Assembly (NCBI RefSeq): GCF_026914185.1
Contig: NC_070558.1
Location: 6,891,501-6,955,500 of the forward strand
Reading direction: 5' to 3'
DNA from: Puccinia triticina
Taxonomy: Eukaryota; Basidiomycota; Pucciniomycetes; Pucciniales; Pucciniaceae
DNA: 64,000 bases
Translations under genes and position numbers: made by a program
In this document: piece after piece, positions 10,740-20,738 of the stretch
How positions within the stretch are numbered: the stretch's first letter is position 1
Layout of the letters: every line of letters starts with the position of its first letter
Notes under the pieces: model-generated
What the model was told of the DNA's origin: nothing
Database searches by the model: none
The model's input: the letters and a program-made list of their open reading frames with translations, nothing else

Positions 10740-11420
10740 TGCTATGCTATGCTATATGAGCACTACAGGTTAGTGCAGCGGCAATTATTTTTAGCCAGTC
10801 ATCTGGAGTGTTAGTTGGAATTTACGGCGCTAAAAATAAGCTGTAGGGTAGTATTTTTTGGTGCCAACATTGACTTTAGCGTTAGCGCAGAAAGAATCCG
10901 CTCTGCTAACGGTTAGCATAGTGGATTGGCCACTAACAGATTTCTTCCTTCCCGGTAGCTTAGCGGAATAAAATACATGCTACGCTAGGGGCGGACAAGC
11001 CAGGCAGAAACAAGTGGCTAGTTTTGTTTCCCTATATTTAGGAACAAAACCGGGCTGCCATTTCTGCCCAGTTTCATCCCATTCCCTGTAGTTGCGCAGG
11101 GACAAAAATTGCCTGTTTCTGCCCAGTTTTCTCCTCAGGCAGCATTAGCATAGACAAAAGCTATGTTAAAAGTTAGTGTAGCTTTTTTCTACGCTACACG
11201 ACGACACTAACACTATCCGCAGGATCCAAAACCAGGGCAATGTTCACCCATTGCCTTGTTAGGTACAAAGGGGCCCCATTGTACCCAACAAGGCAATGTG
11301 TACACATTGCTTTTTTTTTGGGTCCGGTGATCCATAGTTGATTGTAGAGTTAGTGGCTTTCAAAAAGCAACTGCTAATGCTGCACTAGCACTTAATTTGC
11401 CCTTTCTTCCTTTTTTCCTT
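10740..11420. repeat. GCTAACGGTTAGC-type palindromic repeat region
   Basis: Short inverted motifs built on TTAGTGCAGC/GCTGCACTAA and GCTAACGGTTAGC recur, with inverted copies of ACAAGGCAATG near 11250-11310. The ends (GGTTAGTGCAGCGGCAATT; inverted GCTAGTGCAGCATTAGCA) are loosely complementary, so this may be one diverged foldback element. No coding signal. Confidence 0.45.
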
Positions 11421-11559
11421 TTTGAGTAGTGTGAGTGGGAAAATCTGGCCGCTAACAATAGTAACCACCAACTTTCAGAAGATATTTGTGTGCCCTTGCA
11501 TGTCCCCATGGCTGGCACCGAGCTAGTTCTTGGAATTTCTAGTCAAAATCAAATGGAAC

Positions 11560-12900
11560 AGCCCTTACACACCATGGGTACCAGCAGTTGTGCATGGTAT
11601 AAACTCACAGGAAGTTGAAGTGGTCTACAAAGATGATGATTTAATTTTTAGAACAGGTTCAGCTTTGGTTTGAGGAATGTAGATTCCCTTTGCCATATTT
11701 GTTCAACAGTTCAGGTTGATCAGACAGCCCAAGACAGCATTTGAAATAATTTCTTCAGTGAGTCAAGCTAAAAGTAAAGACACTATGATTCATACAGACT
11801 TTCAAACCAAACTTGATACACCCAATCAACCATTTTGGTCAGGGGGAATGAAGAGAAGAAGTGTGAGCCTGTGCCTCTAAAGTGACAACAGGACACAAGA
11901 GAAATGGGGGACACTGGTTGTATTTCTTGGGATAAAGAACTACAAACAGAGAGTAAGAGAGAAAGAGAATGAAAGAGAAAGAGAAAGAGAAATATATGAT
12001 CTGGAGGGGGTCTATCTACTCCTTATAGGAGGATCCTCAAAAGTCAACTTGAATCACCTGGAAAAGTGATAAGGACAGCTGCGCCAGACCAACAGGGGCT
12101 ACAGCCTCCGCGCGCACCAAGGAGACGGTGGGGGGACACAGAATAGTAAACTAATCTGCTCTGATTTTTAGACTAAGTCTAGGTTTAACAGAGGAACCTT
12201 TGATCTTGATGGAGTTGGGTAAAAAGAGAAGGAAAAGAAACAGTCAAGAGACACAGAGTTTCACTCTGAGATAATCAAGGTTCAAAGAAAGGTATACTTA
12301 CTGTCAATATCCTAGGCGCCTGTGACGGTAGGTGTACTGGGAGTGAGGTATCCTTGTGGGGTTGATCCTGGGTTATCTGGGGGTGTGGTTCTGGTTGTCT
12401 GAAGTCTGTTGATCCTCCAGCTGCCTGGGGGATCGTGACTTCGAAAATTTTCAAAGTTGGATGACATAATCACACATGTACATGTGGTTTGGAGCGCTCA
12501 GGCGCGACTACACGGCGCTGCTGCGCATGTGTGTCACAAACCACAAACTCTATGAAGGAGTAGAGATATTGTAAAGTGATCAGTAAACACTAGGGTCAAA
12601 ATTGCATGAGAAATCAGAATCTGAAGTCAAAACAACCTTATGTCTTAAGGTTAAAAAGACATGAGCACATTTAGGTATAAAATGGAGATGAAAGGCAGTT
12701 TTAGGTCAACTGTGTTGACTCTAAGGCTGACAAGAAGAAATATAAGGCATCACCAGACATAGCAATAATGGTAAGAAGCCATGTCTCTGAGCTTGAGCCA
12801 ACTGAGAATTTTGGAATGACTGAGTCAGCAGATATGGAGTCTTGGAAAGAATTACTTTTTATGGCGGCAATTTATATTGTGTCACTAAGTGAGGAATAAT
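11560..12900. repeat. Dispersed repeat, inverted relative to 42560-43445
   Basis: Several blocks match 42560-43445 in reverse orientation, best around CAATATCCTAGGCGCCTGTGAC (12306-12327; reverse complement near 43010) and ACATGTACATGTGGTTTGG (12475). This looks like two old copies of one long element. No open frame of note is in either copy. Confidence 0.6.
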
Positions 12901-12939
12901 AAAATTCTCCCCTGATAGCTTGTCAGTTTTTTTGAGTTA

Positions 12940-13089
12940 GGCTCCGTTTGGAGCCAATATAATTGCATGATATAATCTGGAATTTTGTGACATCTGATCA
13001 AGTTTTGGCGGACCTGATCAGATGTCACATAGGATGTCAGGCAAAAAAACTCATATATTGCCCGGATTATATTGGCTCTAAACGGGGCC
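12940..13089. mobile_element. Harbinger-type MITE, 150 bp
   Basis: Ends GGCTCCGTTTGGAGCC and (inverted) GGCCCCGTTTAGAGCC with flanking TTA on both sides (12937-12939, 13090-13092), the 3-bp target preference of PIF/Harbinger elements. No ORF. Confidence 0.85.
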
Positions 13090-13766
13090 TTAGTGTACTT
13101 CATATATTTTTGTGTGGAATGGTAATTTGGGATTTTTTGCACAGGGAACAGATTTGCTCAATTGGTGTGATTGCATTTCAGTAATTCAAACATTGGCATT
13201 GATCTGAATTGATATGATTTCTGGATGGTTTGTAATTGTGTGTATCTGTGTTGTGGCATATGTAAATTAAGTATATAGCAGCACAGATGCCCAAGAGTCA
13301 TTAATTTAAAGATGATTTATTTTCTATTGAGTATTTGTTATGTCTGAATTGTGAAACAAAACTCCCTGCTTTACTCCACTGTAACACATCATAAAACACA
13401 TCTTAACTACAATTACCTGGCACATGACTGGCAGACATATTTTTTAACAACAATTTTAAATTACTTCAAGGGAATTTAATTTGATAAAACTTGAACAGAT
13501 TACACCTGATTTTGTATCATTGAAAAACTTGGTCATCCCAAATACCTGGCACATTATCTGTGATCAGTGTTGCAGCATAGAGATTCAATGCTTCATGCCA
13601 AGAATTAAAAAATTATACCTGCTATGTGATCATAAGATTGTTGAAAAATAAGACCTTATGGGCAAAGAGGAAAACATTGCAGAGTGGGAATTGAAATCTA
13701 AAAGTGAATTGAATTGTTCAAAGTTGAAATCATAAAACGTTTCATGGCATAAAGTAAAAAATTTAA

Positions 13767-15147
13767 GGCCCCGTTTGGCCGCGCGAGGTGATGTGATAAA
13801 TTGGGCAATGTATAACGGGGGTTGCCCGGGGTATAACAGCCACTTATTTGGTGTTTGTGGCAGCCAGTAATATCATAAAAGACATGACCTCGCATGACTG
13901 AAAATTTATCATCCCCGCCATTTCGGAAATAGAGGTCTGGACCTGTATTTTTGGGTGATAAATCCACTCGTCGGGTCTCCAAGCTACACCTCTCAATGAC
14001 CAATCATTTGGTCATCAAGAAGGACACAACACCTCAATGACTGGTCTACCGGTCATCAAAGAGGACACGACCTTTGGATGACCGGTTTGACCGGCCATCC
14101 AGAGGACTTCACCTCTTGATGACCGCTTCAACCGGTCATCGAAGAGGACAAACCCTCTTGGTCATCCTCTCGATGACCGGTCAACCGGTCATTTAAGAGG
14201 ACAGACCCACTTGATGACCGGCCAACCGGTCATCGAAGAGGACATAACCTCTGGAGTCTGGATGACCGGTCATTGAGAGGTTGTATCCTCTTCGATGGCC
14301 AGTCAACCACTTCACCTCTCGATGGCCAGTCAACAGGTCATCAAGAGGTTGTGTCCTCCGATGACCGGTTGACCGGTCACCGAGAGGAGTTGATCAGCTC
14401 TTGATGACCAATCAACCGGTCATCAAGAGCTGAAGCCCTCTGGATAACCGGTTTGACCGGCCATCCAGAGGATCCCCTTGGATGACCAGTTCGACGAGGA
14501 TCCTCTTTGATGACCGGTTGACTGGCCATCCAGAGGAGTTCAGCTCTTGATGACCGGTTGATCGGTCATCAAGAGGTGAAGAAGTCCTCTTCGATGACCG
14601 ATCAACCGGTCATCGAGAGCTGAACGGATGACCAGTTCAACCTGCCATCCGGAGGAGTTCAGCTCTTGATGACCGGTTGCGAGGTCAAGAAGTCCTCTTT
14701 GATGACCGGTTGATTGGACATCAAGAGGTGAAGAAGTCCTCTTCAATGACCGATCAACCGGTCATCAAGAGCAGAACGCTCTTCATGGACCTTTCATCAA
14801 AGAGGAGTTCAGCTCTCGATGACCGGGAGTTCAGCTCTCAATAACCAATCAATTGGTCATCACGAGCTGAACTCCATAATCATTTTCTTGCATCTGATTT
14901 TTCGTTGCTTGTGGGTTTTTTGTAGAGATTATTGATTGTTTGATGGAGCCATGTATGGTAGCTAGTTGGGAATGATGAGTGCAGTAATAACTGGACTTGC
15001 AAGAAAAATTTATGTGGCTGCACCAAACACACATGTTATAAGTGTTGTCTTGGTTTTATTGTTTCTATGACAACTTCAACCTGGCTACATGTGTCATGTA
15101 AAGTGATACACAATTTATCATATAACATCGCGCGGCCAAACGGGGCC
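13767..15147. mobile_element. Large GGCCCCGTTTGGC-family MITE carrying a palindromic array
   Basis: Inverted ends GGCCCCGTTTGGCCGCGCGA (left) and the complement at 15120-15147, flanked by TAA duplications (13764-13766, 15148-15150). At 1381 bp it is nine times longer than its 150-bp and 161-bp relatives because about 900 bp of palindromic array sit inside. No transposase. Confidence 0.85.
13965..14875. repeat. Palindromic tandem array, GATGACCGGT type
   Basis: About 20 units of the form CCTCTTGATGACCGGT..ACCGGTCATCAAGAGG separated by short variable spacers. The arm sequence varies in step on both sides of a unit (TTGATGAC with GTCATCAA, TGGATGAC with GGCCATCC, TCGATGAC with GTCATCGA), as expected if hairpins are maintained or copied. 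Related arrays are at 32955-33180, 36458-36720 and 45030-45612. Confidence 0.85.
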
Positions 15148-15683
15148 TAAGCAATTAAGGTGTTCAAAGTTGACTTGCATAAAATCATAACACCATAAAA
15201 TCATAAAGTTTTAAGCAGAAAAAATATGTACCACCCAAACACTCAAAACATAGCAATAGTTTGAAAATGGTACATAAAAAATTATCACTCAAAAGTTTTA
15301 TGATTTTATGATTTTATGATTCAAAAATTTTATGATTTCAACTTTGAACACCTTAAATGATTGTGTGCCATTTTAGAAATTGTGCTTTGAGTGTTTGGGT
15401 GGTACATATTTTATTCAGCTGGGAAGTTTATGATTTTACCAACTTTGAACATGAATGGTAAACACTCAACTATTCATTGAAGCTTGGGGACTCAATATGT
15501 GAGAATAATTTGAACATTATATTACCATCAGCAATTTGGGTCATTGGAACTGATATGGTATTAAGATGATTGATCCTCAATGGGGGTGTTGATAAATATG
15601 AAATAGAGGGTAATTCTATTGAAAATGGAACATTTTAAGAAATTTAAAGAAATTCAAAGAGCAAATGACTGGTAATCCACAAT

Positions 15684-18600
15684 TCATAAAAAATATTCTA
15701 CTTCAGTTGCATTCCCACCCTCATCCACCTCTTCAGTGTCATTTGCAAGTTGCTCCATCATTGTCTTGTTGACTATGACAGATATGTCTTGCAGATAACC
15801 TTCATCATCAATTTCATCATCATCTCTATCAGTATTGGGTTGAAACAGCCCGGGATCTGGCGCCAGCTCACTAGATTCTTCTCCTGCGCCACCTCAAACA
15901 GTCTTGCTAGCACCATTAACAGTTTCGCCAGCATCAGTATCAGAACCTGGTATCATGGAGTAATAGCCAAGCTCGATGTGCTCCAGCTGCCGCAACCAAA
16001 GTTCACGGAGGTTTTTGTCTCCAAGTTGCTGCTGGGTATTGTTCAGGATCGTGATGCAAGTGCGCTGCCATGCGATTTGGAGTTGATATATTTTCACAAG
16101 CTCATATTGCAACAACAATCTCGCCACTGTCGTCTTTTTTGGAGCAGCGAGTGATTGTAGAATTGGGTGGGCCACAAGGGTTTGAAGGATGGGATGCGCC
16201 GCTAGCTCGGTCCACTCGCAATTGCTGCCACCGGTGACAGTAGTCATCTGTAGGATCAGGTGTGACAGTGTGTCGTGTCGTTCAACTGCCCATCACATGG
16301 CTCGACGAACCTCCCATCCCAGACAACGTTGTTCTTCTAGCCCGCGGTTGTAAGCGGCAAGATGTTGGATTCCTTTTTGAGTGATAGGGTCAATTGCCCA
16401 TGGCTTGTTCCGATTGGTAAATAGACCATCATTCCAAAAAGCATCTTCAGATTCAAGCTTCAAGAGTTCGTTGTACTCCAACTGCCTTGGGTGGGCACGC
16501 TCAGGGAAGAGTTGAATAAACTCGCGAACCTGACTGTTGTACTTATTTAACACCTTTCGGAGTGCTTGGGCTTGTTTACGAACCGATTTGATCAACTTTT
16601 GCTGCCCATCCGTTCCTGAACGTGGATTTGCTACCATCAATTAATTTTGGCATTGTGAAATCGGTATTTGTGCAGGATGAGCTTACCAAGTGTTGTTTGT
16701 TCTCCTGGGCAACAGACACAAACCAGCGGTTTTTTTTCCTCTATCAATGCCAAGAATTTGTGGCGGAGGTCGGTCTTCAAGTACCAGATCTTTAGCATTT
16801 TATCATGCTCAGGAACTGCAATTGCTGACCGACATGAGATAATCAACAACGGTATTGTAAATTTGGAAAAAAAAAGTACTTACCGCTCAAGTTCTCTAGC
16901 ATGGTAGGGTCACCTACTTTGGTTCTCTGTTCAAGGATTTGATCAGAGAGGCAAGATACTATTCTTCCTCTTGCTATTCCTTGAGCTGGCAACAAACCTT
17001 CACAAGACCTGCAGACATACTCTTAGTTCTTCAGTGTCGAGTTCCCTTTACATTGCGCATGGCTTACCATTCGGTCTCTAGTTGCTCTTCTAGACATAGA
17101 AGTTGACCGAGTTCTTTTTTTTGTTTCTCCTGGTATGATCGTGTGGTTTCAAGGTGGTAGGCGCGCTTGTCTTCCCATTGCTGATGGAAGAAATTGTCTG
17201 TGTATGTTCCTGCAGTCATTGAGTGAGGGTTGGAAAGCTGGTTCAACGCATCAAGAGCTATGCGGGCTGTCTTGATGATATCATCAGCCGAGGCAAATTT
17301 TGATAGCAGCCACTCTCCTGCAGATTCGGAGCGTGGCGTTAGACTGGAGGTTGAACTGAACTCGGGGCAAAATATTTGAAGAGGAAGTATCTCTTACCAG
17401 CGGTTTCATTTAATCCCGCCAAGTAATACAGAGTGCGGTTGTGAACCGCCATGAGACGGCGGAAGCGAGACAAAACACGCAATATAGATACTAATGGGGA
17501 CAAGAAAGCCCATAATCGTTCTAGCCCCTCTCCATCGGATAGTCCCCATGCCTTATTCAGTCGGGGATTATACTTCACCTGGCACGACCATTCGTGCACA
17601 TAAGAGTGGAATACTGAAGTTCCAAACATCATATCAGATTGCCGATCCAAGAAAAGAGAGCGCTGTTCAATGGATTCATTTCCGATATTCATGAGTACGT
17701 GATGTGAAGTAACATCAAAATCGGAAGAGAATTGCTTGCCTTTTGAATATGAGTCTCCAGCTGACATCCGATGTCATAGAGAACCCCTATCCTTGATTGG
17801 GGAAAAGATTTCACTATCTTTCCCAGGATAGATATTGGATAATACAATCTATTCACAAAAAAAAAAACCCTATCAATCACATTGTGAATCGGTGGTCAGG
17901 ATGAGACACTTACTTTTCACCTGATTTGTAAACATTTGTGTAAAGCAGAGGGATGTCGTGTCGGCAGGCCCCAGCAAACAGACCGCTGTCATCACATTTC
18001 TGCCAAGTAGTAGCATTGCGCGCATCATCTGCTGCCTTATGCGCTAATGCACATGGGTCCTTGATTCCAGTCACATTTGCATTGGTGGATTCGCAGAAAG
18101 CTTCACTAGTGTTGACCTCGGAGGGTGGCAAGAATGTTGGCTGGTATTGTGCATTGGAAGGCAAGTCCTTACTAGCGTGGGCATAGTGTCTTTGCTGGTA
18201 ATTCCCGTCCATGGCAATGATAAAGTCGGGTTCATCTGGATCAATTTTAACCTCATTTTCTCTCGGGCCAAAGCATCTAGGGCACTTGGAAGCCCATTTC
18301 TGCTTGTTGGTTGTTTGTAAGCCTTCTTGCAAGAGCTGTTCCTTCAGCATGAGTATTTGGCCATAGAGATCAGAGCTATAGGTGAACAGAAGTCGGAAGT
18401 TTCTGCTCTTTGTTGAGCCGCGAGCAAGGAGAGGTCGTTTGTGTTGGCTATCAAGGAAAGAAGAGAGAGCTTTGGTGAATCCGGAGGTTGAAATTGTTGT
18501 GGATTGCCATAACTTGTAATGGAACTGAAGGAGCGGGATGGAGAAGGCAGTGCGGGGTCGTTTGGCGGAGCTTGCAACAAATCCATAATGCAAGAGTTGG

Positions 18601-19246
18601 ATCACGTCTGGTGTGCAATTGCAAAAAGGAATTGATTTGCCTTGCGTGGTGCGTTCTGGGATATAGACCATAAAATTTTTGGTGATTTGGATGGTTGGGT
18701 TGGGGAAGCAAGAAAAGACCAGGACGTACGCTGAAGATCAATCAGGTCCACCAGGCAGGGGGAAATCTCTTCCGGCGAGCAGCTACAATCAAAGGGTACA
18801 GGTTCTTGTGGGAACGTTCCAGTAGTCCAGTTGTTGCTATATGCTTCACACCACATATAAGTAGCAGCAGCTTGATTTTCTATTTGAGCCCATTCTTCAG
18901 TCCGACGCTCCCGTGCTTTGGCATATAAACGCAGCCGATGGAATCTGGAATGGACACGAGCTGGTTGGAGGACATTGTGATGGTCTTCCGTGTGCAGTGG
19001 TCCTGGATTGTCCCCGTCGCGGAAAGCATTGCTGCCAGGATTCGGAGGGAGCTGAATATTTCTGGCGCGGATTCGCCTCCGGGATCGTGGCAGCATTCCG
19101 TACTGTCGCCCCGTCTCAATGGCTGTTGCCAACCCGGCTCGTTCGTTGATATATGTTCGCCTAGGTAGTTGGGTTCGAGTTCGCGTGTTTGTATGGCTGA
19201 CATGGAAAGTGGAATCCGTGGCCCACACACTTCGTTTTGGAGGCAT
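15684..19246 (-). CDS. KDZ transposase, multi-exon, one late in-frame TGA
   Basis: Starts at the ATG complementary to 19244-19246 (MPPKRSVWATDSTFHV). Exon 1 carries the start of a cysteine cluster (FDCSCSPEE, later IPFCNCTPDVIQLLHYG) typical of CxC domains tied to KDZ transposases. The catalytic triad is visible: D in IIAMDGNYQQRHY (about 18215), D in GVLYDIGCQLETHI (about 17780), E in GLSDGEGLERLWAF (about 17530). Later exons hold coiled-coil segments and the family C-terminal block FWNDGLFTNRNKPWAIDP. Introns have normal ends except one GC-AG intron after ETHIQK (about 17740-17670). A TGA at 15894-15896 interrupts the frame about 65 codons before an in-frame stop at 15684, cutting off an acidic tail; the catalytic part looks intact. 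Mobilises its element by cut-and-paste, by family knowledge. Confidence 0.85.
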
Positions 19247-19339
19247 TGTGTCGGTGGTATGATTGAGGCTGTCTTTATGATATCATGTATTTCGATTTAT
19301 GTACATATATAGCGTGTGCGGCTTCTGAGAGCGTCCATA

Positions 19340-19765
19340 TTGCGCTCTTGCCGCTCGGGATGTCGGTCAATTTTCACCGGGCGCATACCTCCGAGGGAGC
19401 GTTCATAGCACCGCTGTTGTACAAGTCCAGTGCGCGGCGGCCGTACTGTCGGATTGCACGTAATCCGACAGTACAACTGCGGCGCGTATCACGGCAGGTT
19501 GGGGGTTCGAGTCGCACCTTGAGTCGGTTGGAGTTGGACAACATGTAAATTTGGTCGCAATGTAACAGAAGCGCGGGGAGCTGGCGGGAATCCGGAATTG
19601 GCTACTAGATAGTCTGTATAACAGGCTTTGCACACCTATCTAGTAGCCAGGTTATAACAAATAGTGGTGACCCGCCAAGCGGTACCGGGTGCGGTACCAG
19701 GTATGTGGTTCTGGCTGGAGAAGCGGTGCGGTACCCAGGTACCGCCTGCCCGCACCCGCCCTAAG
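19340..19765 (-). repeat. Right inverted end repeat of the KDZ element
   Basis: Inverted copy of 8150-8590. It contains the 13-bp hairpin GTACTGTCGGATT/AATCCGACAGTAC around GCACGT, a B-box-like GGGTTCGAGTC, the GGCTACTAGATAG hairpin and a GGTACC-rich end. It lies about 95 bp upstream of the transposase start codon and likely holds its promoter. Confidence 0.8.
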
Positions 19766-19789
19766 CCACCTATTACCAGATTGCCGCAC

Positions 19790-20210
19790 TGCATCAACTA
19801 TCCGCGCGGACAAAGTTGTCTGACAAGTAGTCCGACAAACTTTGTCCAACGAGCCTGGCAGCCCAGGCTCAAACATTGTGCAACTCATCAGACAAAGTCT
19901 GTCCAAAAACTGCTTGGACAATCTCGTCCAAGCGGTCAATTGCTGCAGTGCCAAGACACGCTGGACTTGGACCAGCTCTCCAAGAGGAATACATCCCTTG
20001 GTGAGCTGGGCCATGACCAGCTCCCTGGGAAGCTTACCCTTGGCGAGCTGGTGTAAAAAATCAGCTCACTGAGAGGCAAGTATTCCTTTTGGCAAACTGG
20101 TCAAAATCCAGCTTGCTGCAAGGAATACTTACCTCTCGGCAAGCTGGTCAAAGTCCAGCTTGCCGAGAGATATGTATTCCTCTCGGCACACTGGGCTTTG
20201 GGATGTTTTG
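19790..20210. repeat. Palindromic array, GGACAAAG and GAGCTGGTC types
   Basis: Alternating-orientation units: GGACAAAGTTGTC / GACAAACTTTGTCC, TTGGACAATCTCGTCCAA, then AGCTTGCCGAGAG / CTCTCGGCAAGCTGG. Same design as the GATGACCGGT arrays but unrelated sequence. A GGTACC module follows directly. Confidence 0.75.
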
Positions 20211-20221
20211 GAGAGCTAGTA

Positions 20222-20345
20222 TCACGGGTATACCGCCTCCGGTACCGCCGGTACCCGCCCAGGCGGTGCCGGGTGCAATGCCGGGTTCCATCTTTTGGTC
20301 AAAAATTCACCCAGTACCCGGACCCGCAACGGGTACCCGGGTCCC
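20222..20345. repeat. GGTACC-rich module (copy near the KDZ right end)
   Basis: CCGGTACCGCCGGTACCCG, an A/T-rich centre (TTGGTCAAAAATTC), then CCCGGACCCGCAACGGGTACC. Same architecture as copies at 32838, 36745, 41107 and 55336. Confidence 0.75.
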
Positions 20346-20738
20346 AAACGCCATCCTTAAATTCAGTCTTCAAATTTTCCAACCTACAGTTTTGATGCTG
20401 TCTGTACCAGCTACCAAAAATTAGAAGCCCATCTATGGCACTGATTTATAGAGCTGACAGAGTACAGAACCATCAATCAACCAACCGGACCATTTTTGGT
20501 GGATTTTTGAAAAAAAGTCTAGGCAAGCCAGAACCACCCTCATCTCCCGTGGTTCTTGAGACACCCAATTTTTGTTTTTCCTTTTGCTGCATACAGAAAG
20601 ATGTTTATGAGTTTTTATTTTTTTTCCAAAAAAAACTTAAAGATATTGAAAACACGCCAGGCATTCCGTGAAGCATTTTTACCAGTGATCAAATTGTTAA
20701 TTACATACGTAAATTTTACCATAAAGATTATGAGCTAG

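Larger units (their letters stand above)
13717..15455. mobile_element. AT-rich foldback element carrying a nested MITE
   Basis: Inverted copies of GTTCAAAGTTGAAATCATAAAA and of AAAATATGTACCACCCAAAC lie on both sides of about 15,300. The left part is separated from the rest by the MITE at 13767-15147. Contains tandem ATGATTTT units. Boundaries are approximate. Confidence 0.5.
8147..20370. mobile_element. Probable composite KDZ DNA transposon with long inverted ends
   Basis: About 420 bp at 8150-8590 recurs as an inverted copy at 19340-19765; the outermost parts also match in inverted form (AGATGGCGTTCGGGTACCCG on the left, GGATGGCGTTTGGGACCCGG as reverse complement near 20350). The KDZ transposase reads leftward starting about 95 bp inside the right copy, and the HMG-like gene reads rightward starting about 60 bp inside the left copy. 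KDZ elements (Kyakuja, Dileera, Zisupton) are terminal-inverted-repeat transposons common in basidiomycetes and often carry extra genes. Exact ends and target duplication could not be fixed, so the boundaries are approximate. The interior holds later insertions between 10.7 and 15.5 kb. Confidence 0.6.

Noticed and set aside
13965..14875. CRISPR-like array
   Set aside because: Units are palindromes with very short, repetitive spacers in a eukaryotic repeat; no cas genes and no unique spacers.
8145..20370. KDZ element inserted cleanly into the 3' LTR of element A
   Set aside because: The missing LTR remainder was not found beyond 20370 and no target duplication was visible, so the junction may reflect deletion or recombination.
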